Notes under the pieces: generated by a model
Databases searched by the model: none
What the model saw: the letters and a program-made list of their open reading frames with translations, nothing else
What the model was told of the DNA's origin: nothing
Assembly: GCA_019055375.1 (NCBI GenBank)
Contig: JAHQIW010000897.1
Span: 1 to 64,000, forward strand
From: Parelaphostrongylus tenuis
Taxonomy: Eukaryota; Nematoda; Chromadorea; Rhabditida; Metastrongylidae
Direction of reading: 5' to 3'
Length of the DNA stretch: 64,000 bases
Shown here: piece by piece, positions 22,101 to 33,782 of the stretch
Layout: every line of letters starts with the position of its first letter
How positions within the stretch are numbered: position 1 is the stretch's first letter
Program-made: the position numbers and the translations under genes

Positions 22101-24310
22101 TGAATTTACCAGAGAGTTTGCGTTTGGCGTATTAATGCAACCATAAGTTCTTCTGGTAAAGATGTAATGCCGAGAAGAACTGTGATGGTTGCGAAGGCAC
22201 CAAAAAGAGTGCACTATCTTGCTTACCTTCTGACATTTCATGGTGTGAACAATGCACATATTACCAGGTAACTACGTAGATTTGATGTCAAATTTTGTAA
22301 AAAGCATTCGGCAATACAGCGGCTTTCATGAAGAAGGCGAAGTCCTCAAGCAGCAGCCGAAATAAGGCCCGAAATGTCTGGAGGGTTTTGGGAAGATGAA
22401 TGCGAGGAAGCGAGTCGGGTGCTGAAAATGCTGGGATCTGCAGAGTAAAAGTCTGGCGGCGGGTTGTGTACGTGTTCATTAGTTCACCATTAAGATGTTT
22501 TTGAAAATTCCGATCCATTCACTATTATTCGTTCAGCATTTGAAGCTCCTTTATTGAGAAGCGCGGCATTTAGTTTGGTATTCGCAGCAGGGCGCGTGTG
22601 GCAAAGTGGCTAGAGGTGCTCTGCGACACACAAACGTACTCGGCGACGTAATCTCGTCTTAGGCTCGCAAGTTCCTTTTCCCTTCCGTGTCGACGAATTG
22701 ATACCAGGCATGTACAGGGAGGATAGCAGAACAGCACTCATATGATGCATCGGTAGGCAGCCGCAATTCATTGTCAAAGCCAGATATGCATTCATTCACC
22801 TGATGCTTGATAAAGTCGAATGCATGACGTATCCCTCACAGAATGATCAAAGCCTGGAGCTTCAGCTTGTTTCATTCACGAGCAAACCTATGCCACAGCA
22901 GCTGTGAGTAATCGATTTTTCTCCTAAATACGACGAAAACAAGGGTTTTATTCAGAAGGTGTAGACCTGGAATGGCGCCTCACTCGAACATCTTAATAAT
23001 CAAGTTTTATTGCAATTTCCCTACAGTCTGTATCTATGTGTAAAACCATAATCAGCGACTAACACAAATACATGTTGTTCCTCTTTCGTTCATTTTGAAG
23101 CGTAGGAACTTCAAAGTACACACTCGACCGTCGCCTCTATGTCCATGGACTTTTGTCATAGCTTTGGATTCTCACTCTCTCTTATGCTTGATGAGAATGC
23201 TCATCTTAGTCCCTGTAGGTACCACGTGCTACGAAACGTAGCACGCCACGCAACGTCACTTCTTACTCAGCTACTTTTATGGCAGCGTCGCGTCTCGAGG
23301 ATGTCAAACGGACAGCACCTGAGGCGCTATCGACGTGCCATGTGCAGGTGCTGGCTGCTTGAAAGTGTTGCGCGAGCGATCAGCGCCACGCAGCCCTCCT
23401 AACAACGATGGTCCTAAAAGGGTCAGAAATGCGCGCGATAATAGGTATGTTGGGACAGTAAGGTTATTAAAGTGGGTACAATTGGGAGAGAATGCCTTCT
23501 TTCCCTCTTTTCGATTTCATCGAATCTCTCATCAAGATATGGATGCCACTGTTTGTCACGTCCGGGATGGGATGTATTCTTTACAACACACGCGTGCCTT
23601 CCCCTCTCGGACAGTATGAAGATTGGCGAACCCCTCCCCCCCCCCCCCTTCCTCCTTCTCCTTCCTCAATGATAACGTGGTACTTGTATAGTGTTTTTGA
23701 GAAGCTTTTATCTTCACGAGAAGATTTGATCTCACTGAGGAGACTTCCGTAACGTTTTTTTGGTAAAAAAGAACGTACACATGTTTTAAACCCGCGTTTT
23801 TTGAGTGGCAAAACACATCCTTGCGAGAGGATCATATTTCCCACTCGTTTTACACATCTTCATCTTATCCTATTTATATATTACAGTCATTCTAAAGCTT
23901 GTGATATGCAGGTCGAACTATGTTTCATATCAGAGACGATAATCTTCTTGCTGTTGAAAAAGCGGTTAAATTGCGGCGTATGGAAGATTGTTGCGTTTTC
24001 ATTGCTGACTATAATTCCATGAATGACCTTGACTTTGACTGTGTTGAAACAGTACGGTTTGAGGCATGTTATACGAAAAAAATCACCAGCGTTAATTTAT
24101 TTATTGTAGCAGCTTTTCTAAAGCATGCAGTATGCAACAAGAGATTGTTCACTTTAGATTCAAAATAAGGGCAATGTTCTTGCTTGAAATGTTGTCGTGA
24201 TATTCGATAGAGATATCATATATAACTCTTCTGCCATTTTGTTGCAGAACAAGCCTCAGACACTTGAGTTCGTGGATCTGATGACAAAAAAAATCAATTT
24301 CTTGGATTGA
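19152..24310 (+). CDS. Multi-exon gene of unknown function (helix-rich protein)
   Basis: Eight exons join in phase: 19152-19229 (tentative), 19688-19807, 19872-20012, 21101-21165, 21307-21508, 21920-21962, 23912-24051 and a possible terminal exon 24248-24310 with stop. Most acceptors are nematode-like (for example tttatttcag before 19872) and the donors are GT. The acceptor at 21919 (aatgag) is weak. The predicted product, over 250 residues, is rich in Leu, Ile, Val and charged residues, with stretches such as RIIALELAQKF and LCALAKEPSNVMRR that look like alternating helices, as in HEAT/ARM proteins. No catalytic motif is visible and I do not recognise the family. The 5' end is not found. The exon at 23912-24051 also matches in phase with 26363-26485, so the gene may continue to 29870 and the 24248 exon may be an alternative end. 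Introns hold SINE and family F repeats. Confidence 0.55.
20490..20530 (+). repeat. Short motif related to a recurring GAAGG...AAACGTCAG repeat
   Basis: 'gatgatgaaggtgaaa...caaaacgtcag' resembles 29150-29185 and 51715-51750, where 'gcgaaacgc(t/g)tcgaaa' recurs. It lies in an intron of the unknown gene. Confidence 0.4.
20630..20885 (-). repeat. SINE-like repeat, family A (intronic)
   Basis: The body blocks 'gggtgcgccatgc' and 'caggcaagtctagtacca' are visible. The tRNA-like head at the right end is decayed. It lies in the intron 20013-21100. Confidence 0.65.
22591..22868 (+). repeat. SINE-like repeat, family A (intronic)
   Basis: The head 'gcgtgtggcaaagtggctagagg' is followed by a disrupted B box, then the body to 'gcctggagcttcagctt'. 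It lies in the intron 21963-23911. Confidence 0.7.
23215..23400 (-). repeat. Dispersed repeat family F (intronic)
   Basis: It contains the palindrome 'gctacgaaacgtagc' and 'actcagctacttttatggcagcgtcgcg', matching 6505-6640 in reverse and 24925-25020 directly. Confidence 0.55.
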
Positions 24311-24924
24311 TAAGTCTAAATTCTTTCGATTTCTAGCGTATGTTTAGGTTTGAAGAATGGAGAGAAATCTGCATTATTTGTAACTGCACTCTTTTACACA
24401 TAAAGCTTGCGCGGTGTTGATACCTCTTCATCGATGGGAGGAAGACAATGGACGACAATCAGACGCTTTCATCCTTCTCAAAGCCGCTGTTATCCGTATA
24501 TGTGAGAGATCACTGGTGTGTTGTCATGCAATGTGAAGAAAAAAGTAAAGTTAAGTACAGCAGAGTTAGTGTAAAGTTAGCAATCCTTTTGTGTTCATTG
24601 TGCAAAACAACACAGCCTTGACCTTTCTCATATAAGCAGTTAACTGCTTTTGAAACATCATCCATTTCTTTTGAGGAAGAATTAACAACCTTGCGCAAGC
24701 TTTTATCCAAATGAAAGCTATAGTTCTAAACAAATATAGCATGTTTCTCTCTATTCTTTGAACCGAAACGTGGGAAGGAGAAAAATTTCGACTCCTCACA
24801 TGTAAAAAATAGATTTTTTTGCCATTAATTTTAAAGGCATAAGAATCCATGTGTTATTCGTAAATATAATGACAAGGAGCTGCATGCCACCTTCATCGGA
24901 TACTGCGGTAATGATTTTACCCTT

Positions 24925-25020
24925 CAGGGACTACGTGCTACGAAACGTAGAATACCGTGCGACGTCGTGTCGCACTCAACTATTGTAGTGGCAGCATCGC
25001 TCCTTCGCGCGAATTTGTGT
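24925..25020 (-). repeat. Dispersed repeat family F
   Basis: 'acgtgctacgaaacgtag' then 'gcgacgtcgtg' and 'tagtggcagcatcgc' match 23225-23300. Confidence 0.5.
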
Positions 25021-25344
25021 TGGCGAACGTCGTCATGGAATTCAAATGAATTTTCTAGAGAATTGCAGTTCTGAGAATACACTCATCGCAAAATAACGGA
25101 ATATTGTTGAAAAGGCTTCTATGAAGACACTTTTTGTAGAATGAACGTCCATGTGTCGAAAAATTTCTCATGTTTCAACGACATAACCACGTAGCCGTGA
25201 GAGGAAACATATTTTTAGCTAGACGTTTGTACAACATTTGTTTATTTTTCCAGTTAAGTAGTCATTCAATCGGCTAAGAATGTCGATTTTGATACTGAGC
25301 TTGGTTTATGAAACGGCCTTCATACCTGTACTTTCAGGTCCTTG

Positions 25345-25872
25345 CATAAGTCTTCACACTAGAGCAATGAACACCAAGTTTATTAACAAGAACTTATCAA
25401 AATTGCTTAGCAACGCCATTCAAAAGATTCGCAACCAGCATGAAGTCATTCTCTCATCTAGGAGGCAACGGGTCAATAATGCGCTCATTGTACACGTCAT
25501 CCTCGGATTCAAGGAGGGCTGTGAACCCTCGATGCAAATGAATTTCTCGTAATATCTTCTTGCTCAGGAATTGCGCAAAGTACTGGAAGAGGTATTGGCA
25601 CAGGCGTAACGTCAGAACTGTATTGAGGGTTATCCAGTAACTTTCATTCAAGTTCGTCCAACTTCCTCTTTGACAATGGCGACACGCATCCCTGCCTTGT
25701 TTTGAAGCAGGATGAGATTCCGGCGATGTCGACGTGACAGGGCCCGATCGCAGCGTTTCAAGTAGCGCTTTGCTTTGATAGTCTCTCCGGTTGGCAGCAA
25801 GTTCCAGTGAATTCGTACTCGTAAGAAAGCAAATTGCGATAAAGGCTTCGTTGAGCATCCATGATGCTGCAA
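25345..25872 (-). pseudogene. mariner-family transposase relic, core and C-terminus
   Basis: On the minus strand the frame 25872-25648 reads IHWNLLPTGETIKAKRYLKRCDRA and LILLQ(N)KA, the mariner core before the second catalytic Asp. After a frameshift it continues YSSDVTP and FLSKKILRE (mariner YSPDLxPxDY...FL region), then LPPR and ends ...AKQF-stop. After the stop comes 'ttggtgttcattgctctag', which recurs at the other mariner relics (35700, 48385, 53000) and is probably terminal-repeat sequence. It is broken by at least two frameshifts and the catalytic residues are not intact. Confidence 0.75.
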
Positions 25873-26010
25873 GTATGGACAAATCTGGTACCAAAATGAA
25901 GCTTAGAAAATTTTACGAAAGCGATATTGATTTGTTGCCTGACAGATGGCAGAAATGTGTTCACGCTGATGGCACACAGCTTGGTGTTGTTAAGCAATTC
26001 TAATTCACTC
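25872..26010 (+). pseudogene. mariner-family transposase C-terminus
   Basis: The plus frame 25875-26003 reads KFYESDIDLLPDRWQKCVHADG...VKQF-stop, the hallmark mariner C-terminal box (LPxRWxKVxxxxG). It abuts the minus-strand relic head to head, so two copies or an internal inversion are present. Confidence 0.8.
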
Positions 26011-26362
26011 TGGTCACCAAAGTTGGTCTTGATTGCTTTAGCGGCAAGACTCGAGACCTAGAATCTAGAGAAGACCCAATAACGAAAAAAAAATGGTTTC
26101 GCTTTTGGAGTGCTGTTTCAACGTTAGGACTTTTTTTTTGGTGCCATATAGGGCAATTTTGAAAATGAGGAGATTTTATCCCTACGAAAAGATGGAATGT
26201 TAGCGACTTAGCTTTTGTGAACGTATTTCTAAATGAAAAGAGCTCTAATATAAAAATATAAATATATCCTAAAAAATTCCACTTTCCAATACGAGTTGTG
26301 TGGGATGGAGTCGCTTCAGTGTGACGTGTTTTGTTGACTTTTTTCGAATGTTTTTTCATCAG

Positions 26363-29300
26363 ACTATTAGTGCTCATTCTAAAGCTTTAGAAGTGGAGAT
26401 TTTAGCACATAGTTTGTTTTTGAGAAAAATTGATTCTAAGCAAACATTGTCACGATGGAAAAATAGAGGAGATAAGTGTGAAGAGGTATTTTCAGACGAA
26501 TGAACGTCCAGTTGTTCTAGAAAGCCTTGCTTTGCAATGTGAAAGTTATATAGTTGGTAGAACAACGATCTTAGAACTCTTTCTCCATGTCCCTTCATTT
26601 GACGATGTCATGTAAATGTATTTCGAAATCACGTTGTGTACAAACCCACCTATTTGAGTACTTCCTTAGAAAAAATGCAGCGATGAATAAAGCTCATATC
26701 AGAATATAAGTGGTTAATATCAAAGTTATGAATCATTAGATAATAGAACAAAACCTCTACAACTCTTTGGAAATCTCGTCTCGTAAAATCCACTCATGAT
26801 AGAAAGTTGCTGCAGATTTTATATAAAGTATCATCATTGCAATGTGCAGTACGACTTTTGAAGAACAATTCGATGTTTCAATTGGTTTGGCATGTTTCAA
26901 CCAAAAATAGCCCTATTGAAGTCTCTACATTCAAATTCCATCTTTTATTGATGACAGAGTCCCTTTAACTGGTGATGAAGGCCTGAATTCATTATGAAAA
27001 TGCAAGGTAAAGATTGTGTGCTCCATCTTTGAGATCGTTCGCGCCGAATGTCGCGCGAGCGATCAGTGTGACGTCACCTGCTACCTGCGACTGTCCCCAA
27101 ATTGCTAAACTTGAGCATCGCTCTTGTTTGACTTTAAAAAGGTAGCTCGTGCGATAATTTTCATTTCTCTTGCCAAGATTTGATAAGATTTTGATTTTTT
27201 AAAATCTTGTATCAAAGGTTTTTGAAGATCAGTTTTCTTTTGCAGTGTATTTTGTACGAATTACCCGACTGTTTTCCCGCCTATGAAAGAGGTTTGTTGG
27301 ATTTGTCAGCAAAGTTGAGCTACGATAGACGCTTGCATATTATGATGAATGTAGAATTGGACAGTGCGCAAGTTGAAAGTGTTCTGAAGGTTAGTTTTTC
27401 TTCTATGCATAATATACGTACGTAATATTAGATACATATGTGAGTTTATCGTGATGAATTTGTTACCGACTAGATGATGTCAGCCACACAATAGGAAAGA
27501 TCACCAATCCAATACTCCGATTTCTTCACGAACGTTCAAAGGAAAGATATAGTACTTAACAAGTCTCTTCAGCATAAGCTCCCTTCTGTTACTCATGCAG
27601 GCGGTAAGGAAAATGGAAGTTTTGTCGGTACCTACTCAAGTCACTCGGCTATCGACAGGCGATTGAGTCGAGGTAATGCGTAATATTCTGCTTACTGGTT
27701 CGGCACAAGACATGTGCAGAGTTTTGAGGTAGTTACCCTTTTCGTCTTTTGCCAATCCTGTGTGGATGCTCCAGCCTCCACACTAGGAGTTAGCGACGAT
27801 GAACGTTTTACGCTATTTTTCTGATTTTCTGGTGTATCGTACTATGAGCTATGGTCGTAAAAAACAGTCGAAATGAAAGATATGATGTATTAATGATAGT
27901 AGCCAAGAACAATCAAGTGTACATCACCTGTGTTCGATAACAGTTTCACCAGACATAAAATGTGAAACGTTCTTCGTCGCTAACTCATACTGTGGAGCAC
28001 TCACACAAGTTTAGCAAAAGGCGAGAAAGGGTAACTACCCGAGCAAGGTCGAAACACATGTATCGGGCTCTATAAGTCGGCCCATCTTAACAGACCACAT
28101 GACATTCGTGATTCAAAAAAGTTTTTTCGGGCATATTGAAGTTCATATTTATCAGCAGCTTTTAATGTATTCTAACTTCTCGCAACGGTATGCATAAATA
28201 TTACCGAAAAGGAAAGTATCAATTAACGAATTTCTTTAACCAATTAAATATCTGCGCAGTGTGCTTTATCATTTTCGGCAAGCCATTGCTACATTGTTTA
28301 TTAGTAAGCATTGACGTTGTTCTTACTGCCGATATCTTCAATGAAGCGTTTTCAATTACTGTCTGTTCTTTAGTGGTCACAGAGTGACGATAGGGATTTA
28401 AATTTAAATTAGAAAACAACAACAATATCTTACAAACGCGTCCGCCTGTCAGTCGACCGCTCCGCGTGCCTGGTGAGAAATCAGCGTGATGCCGAAAGGA
28501 TTATGCTTTGACGCTAACTCACCTTTCGAGAACGAAGGTGAGTGAACGAACGAGATTTTATCGGATGGGTTACCCGTATGTTCTACAATATGCCGTTTTC
28601 GTTTTCAGCCGCCGTATTTCCGTTGTAAATTTCAAAAAACGAGGTTATTTAGCTCTCGGAAATTTCAGTCCTAACCCCATCCAGTACTTTATAAAATTAC
28701 GTATGTATTCGAGTTCTATAAGTCTTTATAGTTTTGAAGTTTATTTCGTTTTGGACTCCCTAAATACTTGCTCTAATGAACAACTATCGTCAATTTTTTA
28801 TCACGAAAAGGTTGATATCACCACTTTGGATCACTGAATAATTGAGGCTCTCAGAGAATATAGAAAAGAATTTTGAAAGCCGCCTTTGCTCTAAGTTCAC
28901 CATTACTAATCAATTCTACATTTTTTGTTGATTAATCTTATAGTAGGAAGTTGTATCAAACAAATTTACTTAGCTAATGTGTCGAGTTCGTCATTTTTTT
29001 CAGAGAGGATGAATCGAGTCGATTACCTGCAGTCGTTTGTCCTCGGTGTGGTCTTCGTCTTCAGTTGAGTGGCACCCACCGAAGTAAATTCGACTCGATC
29101 GACAACGATGGCGAATGCATCTGGGAAGTCGACACGAATAAACGGCTGGAAGAAGGCGAAACGCTTCGAAACGTCAGCCGACTGTAAATATTTCTATCTA
29201 CCTTGTGCTACAGGCTCAATCAACAGAGAAGATATGGTCTAGAAAGTAGTTTGAAAGAAAATTATCACTGAAGGAAGTGAAGTACTCCCGTTTTTGATAG

Positions 29301-29870
29301 GTCATAATCAAGTGGTCCCAAACTGTCTGGTGAATATGCTCGACCACCACAATGGATCATCTTCGGCTGAATCTAAATCATTGCAGGAAAGATGAACCAT
29401 TAGTTAATCATGTAAGTGGTGTTAAGGATTTAACACTGACATTAATAGTACAATAGCGATTTTCAAATCATTGAAGGAGTTTTATGTTTACTTGGATTGA
29501 ATTGAATTTGATTTTTTCTCAGCAATTTTTGTCGGAGAAGTTACGTAATTTCATTGTTTGAGGATTTATTAGATTTAGAAACAGGACTGTAACCCTTTGG
29601 GAAAGGCGTGCACCGCTCTCGCTACGCGGTTTCTTCACGAGTCCTTTTCGTTCGGTACGAATTTTTTACTATAATTTTTGTAGTCATTCGATAGCTATCT
29701 CAACTGCGATTCCTAAAGGGGTTAATAGAATGAGTTTTTTCTGTACAACTATGGCTAATGGTTTGACGATTTAGCCTTCTTCAGAAATGTTTTGTTCTTT
29801 GTAGATCCTCCAGTATTTAGTAGAGGATTGTCCTGTGGAATCTTTCATCGAACGAGGCGACATCATCTAG
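26363..29870 (+). CDS. Exons of an unknown gene, probably continuing the upstream one
   Basis: Exon 26363-26485 (41 codons; acceptor tttcatcag, donor gag/gtattt) encodes SKALEVEILAHSLFLRK. Another open stretch, 26496-26612, encodes RPVVLESLALQCESYIVGRT. The GT...AG interval between them is only 10 bases. Exon 27246-27389 (48 codons; ttttgcag acceptor, aag/gttagt donor) encodes FPAYERGLLDLSAKLSYDRR, and 29805-29870 (ttctttgtag acceptor) encodes ILQYLVEDCPVESFIERGDI plus a stop. The last two join in phase 0. The composition again suggests alpha-helices and no family is recognised. The mismatch at 26486-26495 is either a frameshift or an intron that has lost its middle, so the gene could be damaged. 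The long last intron contains a MITE-like element. Confidence 0.45.
27700..28150. repeat. MITE-like family C, decayed copy (intronic)
   Basis: The left part reads 'gtagttacccttttcgtcttttgcc' and the right part reads its near complement 'ggcgagaaagggtaactac', then 'gtcgaaacacatgtatcggg' and 'ataagtcggcc'. The central 'gagttagcgacgatgaacg' is shared with 55835-55860. Confidence 0.65.
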
Positions 29871-30165
29871 TGCCCGCAAACTATCTAAATATATAATGTC
29901 GTAGTACCAATTGTAAACTGTTTTTATCTCGAATCTCTTTAAGTCAGTGTTATTTGCTATTCATCAACCCTTCCGCTGCTGCATGTATCGAAAACGATGC
30001 ACACATATCCGCGATGTTCGGACGGCTTAGGAAGGCTAGCGTGACTGCTGAGAAAATCCGTTATTAATTGGTAAATTTGGGTTCTTAATCGGTTTTTTCA
30101 CTTTATCACCTTATTTGATCCATAGAAGTTCTTTTCTTCTGTGCAGCTTCCATCGTTTTTAGTAT

Positions 30166-30625
30166 TCATTTGACTCCTCGTTTGCTAGAGAATTTCATCT
30201 TTTCACGAACATCGTAGAACAACTCGTCGAGGACGTCTCCTTGCAATCGCGAGATAATCCGATCGGGGCGTTCGTTATAGATTGCCGATAAGCATTGGGA
30301 GGCCGCGAGATCGATTCCGCGTGAAGCCGCACCGAACATCACTAGCCACTCGACTGCAGACCTCCAAAGAGACTCCATCGTCGCTTTTAGACACTTTATT
30401 ATCCCTCTTAGCAGTGGTTTTTTTCTTCGCTGTGCGCAACCGAGTACTCCTAGCGTTCAGTTGTTCTTTCGTCTTTTTCTTCAACGTCATAGAAAACTGG
30501 TTGTGCGAGTCTCCTCTCAGTTTCGACGATAGCGAGGCTGGGACTCTCTGTAGAGTGTTCTTTATTGACTCCCGAGATGATGCACCCTATCGTCATCAAA
30601 TAATGGGAAATGTACTGATTCCTTG
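30166..30625 (-). repeat. Dispersed coding-like repeat, family X (longest copy)
   Basis: Minus frames 30490-30275 and 30378-30166 overlap in sequence. With one shift they would give a basic segment (KKKTKEQLNARSTRLRTAKK) followed by RSAVEWLVMFGAASRGIDLAA and IISRLQGDVLDELFYDVREK, ending at a stop. The first part matches the C-terminal part of 2903-3162 and 62518-62765. The protein is unrecognised. It may be a gag-like or transposase-associated fragment. Confidence 0.5.
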
Positions 30626-32214
30626 ACTTTCTCGCCTTCTGTTCTGGTACGCGAGGCTTTTGGTATCCCAGTGTCTACAGGACATCAAGCCTAAAACTTG
30701 GGTAATTAAGTTTTTATATCAATAATTATGGCATAAATAGCAGCACCAAGTATTCTTGTACATACAGACAAAATTTATACCGAAAACCAATATTAGTGTG
30801 TGAAAACTGTATCGTCGGGTCAATCCAATAGCTTGTATGTATAGTACAAGTGAGAGTAATATTGTGGTGAATTCATAATTCAACATTCAAATTTACTACG
30901 TAATTAGGAAGTTTAGGTAAATATGAATAAGCTGCCCACATCTGAGGTTTTCTATATACTACAGCGGTAAGATTACAGTCGAATACCAATTCACAAGACA
31001 ATTATGGAAAAGTAAATCTATGTTCTTTAGTAGTATAAGAAAATGAATGAGGATTTCTAAAGCTAATAAATTAGCAAAGGGCTATGGGAGCGGTGAGCTT
31101 AGATATGGATGGAGTCAAAAGGTAAGAGGCAAATTTATGCTAAATGGCAGCATAGGCGCAAACATTACAGCCCTGTGAATGGGAGAGGCTGGAATGTTGG
31201 TCGCTTCTTGTTTCGCTGTGCCATATCTACTAATACGCACCTGCTCGTTTTGTCCACATGTAGATCGACGTTATATGCAATAAACATGTATTTGGTTATC
31301 AAATCATTGATTTTGGAAAACTGTATAGTGAGGCTAAACAGACTATTCCATAGAAATGTCTCTTTAGGATACTAGAGAAGAGTCTTCTGTGAAGATATCT
31401 TTAGCGAAAAGTATGCACTATCTCTTTTCGTAGCCGTCCGAGCCGTTGGAGCCGCCTACTACCTGAAAAGAGTCGTCGTAGCAAAAGGATTGATAATAAT
31501 TGTTAAATCTCAAGCATTTTGCGCCCACTGATCCCTTGGTTATAAATGCTTTTGAATTTGCCTCACACACTCTTAATAGCTCTGCTATGTAAACGGCTTC
31601 TCATTCTCGGTATTTATCGTTAGGGTCCTATCTAGCTCGTGGTAATTGTTTTGTTCAAGGGTTACTTCACTTTCTGCTTTGTTGAAGACTTTGATGAAAC
31701 TTCTTTACCTGCTTTCACCGTAGCTCAGTTGCTCATTTTACTTGTTATCCCTTACGGGACCGTGTGCTCACGGCCTCCGCGTCTCTAACTATCAACGTGC
31801 TTCGTCTATTATACGGAATGCGAAGTACATTCCCTATCTTCAAAGGCCTCATTTACAAGTATTGTAGACTTCAAAGCAGAACGATGTGTCTCGATGTTAT
31901 TGATAAACGATTTCAATTGAAGTACTTGAGAAGATAGGAACTTTGATGGAAAATCCAGTCGTTTTATCGATCGTCATACATTTCTAGGCATTACTCAGAT
32001 TTGTTATCAACGCATTTAAGCTACTCTCAACGAAAGGCCTGAAAATGTCGTCACGTGAAAGGTGTGTTCATTTCGGCGTTCATAATTCCAAGTAAAATTG
32101 CAATTATCTTCTTAATATGTTTATTTGAAAATGTTCGATCGATTGTTTGAATCGCAGAAAGAGTGATAGCAGAACAGGAACCGCGATAAAGTGATAGGTT
32201 AGTTACACGCCACA
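30626..32214. other. No gene seen
   Basis: AT-rich. Short frames only (88 codons at 31109-31375, without splice context or similarity). Confidence 0.5.
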
Positions 32215-32275
32215 CCAGATGGGTGAGTTGCGGGTTCGACGCCTGTGAAGTGTTCGAAGTTTTGCAATTCATCCC
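32215..32275 (+). repeat. tRNA-like fragment, family B
   Basis: 'gataggttagttacacgcc' (A-box-like) and 'gcgggttcgacgcctg' (B-box-like), immediately upstream of the RTE copy. Confidence 0.4.
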
Positions 32276-32302
32276 AATATTTTTGATATGTATATAATGG
32301 TT

Positions 32303-33782
32303 AGACCAGAGCACTTGAAGAACCTACCGCCAGTTCTCATCAATACCCTGCCTCGGCTCTTCACTCGCTGCCTATCAGAATGCATGGGTCCCATTGAATG
32401 GAAAACCAGCAAGATCGTATTTATGTCCAACAAGGGAGACCTTCCAGATATAGGCAGTTATCGCCCAATCGGTTTGCTGTATGTTGTCTATAAACTCTTC
32501 ACTCGAGTCATCCTAAACGGAATTGACAGGACATTGGACGAAGGACATCCATGCGAACAAGCGGGGTTCCGAAAAGGATTTAGTACCATAGACCACATCC
32601 ATACGATTACAAGACTCATTGAAGTTTCACGAGAGTACAAACAACCACTCTGTCTCACTTTCATCGACCTGAAGAAAGCGTTTGATTCAGTGGAAACAGA
32701 AGCGGTTATAGAGGCTCTGGATAACCAGGACGTCCCTACTCGGTACATAATGATCCTTCCTGAGCTTTACAAGGATTTCACGACCAAAATATCTCCATTC
32801 TACAACAATATCACCATTGACGTAAGAAGAGGGGTTCGACAAGACGATAGAATTTCGCCAAAACTATTTACTGCCACCCTACAAAACGTCATGCGAACAT
32901 TAGAATGGGACGATATGGGAGTGAATATTGACGGTCGGCAATTAAAACATCTTCGCCTTGCTGACGATGTCGTTGTCATAACACCAAGCATCAGCCATGC
33001 GGAACGAATGTTGGCCGTTTTTGACAACGCCTGTGGAAAAATTGATCTTCAACTAATTCTAACAAAAACGATGTTCATGAGGAACGGATGGGATTTGAAT
33101 GTGTCATTCACGCTCAACGGAAAGAAAATCTCCGAATGCTCCGGTTACGTTTATCTAGGTCGTCAAATTAACATGATGAACGACCTAGCTCCAGAGTTGA
33201 GCTGGAGGAAACGAGCGGCTTGAGCAACGTTGAAGAGCATCGAAGATGTAGTAAAGAGGACAAAGAACATGCGACTCCGTGCCTACTTTTTCGACTCGAT
33301 TGTTATCCCGCCCTAACGTATGCAGCAGAAATCTGGTCGCTACGTAAGCAGAATGAAAGATCACTTGGCGGTATCGAACGCGCAGTCGAAAGGTTGATGC
33401 TAGGAGTGTTCCGTATCTCGCAAATGAGAGAAAGGATCCGAAGTTTCGGCCTACGTCAACGATCAAAAATCAGAGACGCTTTCTATACCCCAGGATATCG
33501 AAAATGAGCTGAGCCGGACACATGATGCGCTTCAACGACAACCGATGGACGACAGGCGTCACCGATTGGATTCCTCGGGACATCAAGCACTCTACAGGAA
33601 GACTACTGACCCATTGGTCCGATTTCTTCACGAAAGTTATAGAAGAAAGGTATGATGCTCAGCGAATCTCTAGAGCGAGGAGGACCCACTGGGCTACTCT
33701 TGCACGCGATAGGGAAAATTGGAAGTGTTGCTGGCGCCCACTCGATTCACTCGACGATCAACGGGAAGACAGTGACAGGTGA
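32303..33782 (+). pseudogene. 5'-truncated RTE-type non-LTR retrotransposon (reverse transcriptase)
   Basis: The frame to 33223 (about 307 residues) carries the RT fingers and palm: YRPIGLLYVVYKLFTR, EQAGFRKGFSTIDHIH, FIDLKKAFDSVE (motif A Asp), RRGVRQDDRISP (motif B, consensus RQGD), LRLADDVVVI (motif C, YADD with Tyr replaced by Leu), then ILTKTMFM and YVYLGRQI. A TGA at 33221, replacing the usual Trp, ends it. The same frame runs on to a stop near 33315, then frame changes give TYAAEIW, ERLMLGVFRISQMRE and RFNDNRWT...DWIPRDIK...WATLARDRENW. All this is the normal RTE C-terminus, ending at a TGA at 33780. The 5' part (endonuclease) is missing, as is common after target-primed reverse transcription. 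Not able to encode an active enzyme as written. Confidence 0.92.

Noticed and set aside
25454..25894. 146-codon minus open frame
   Set aside because: Mostly the wrong frame of the mariner transposase relic.
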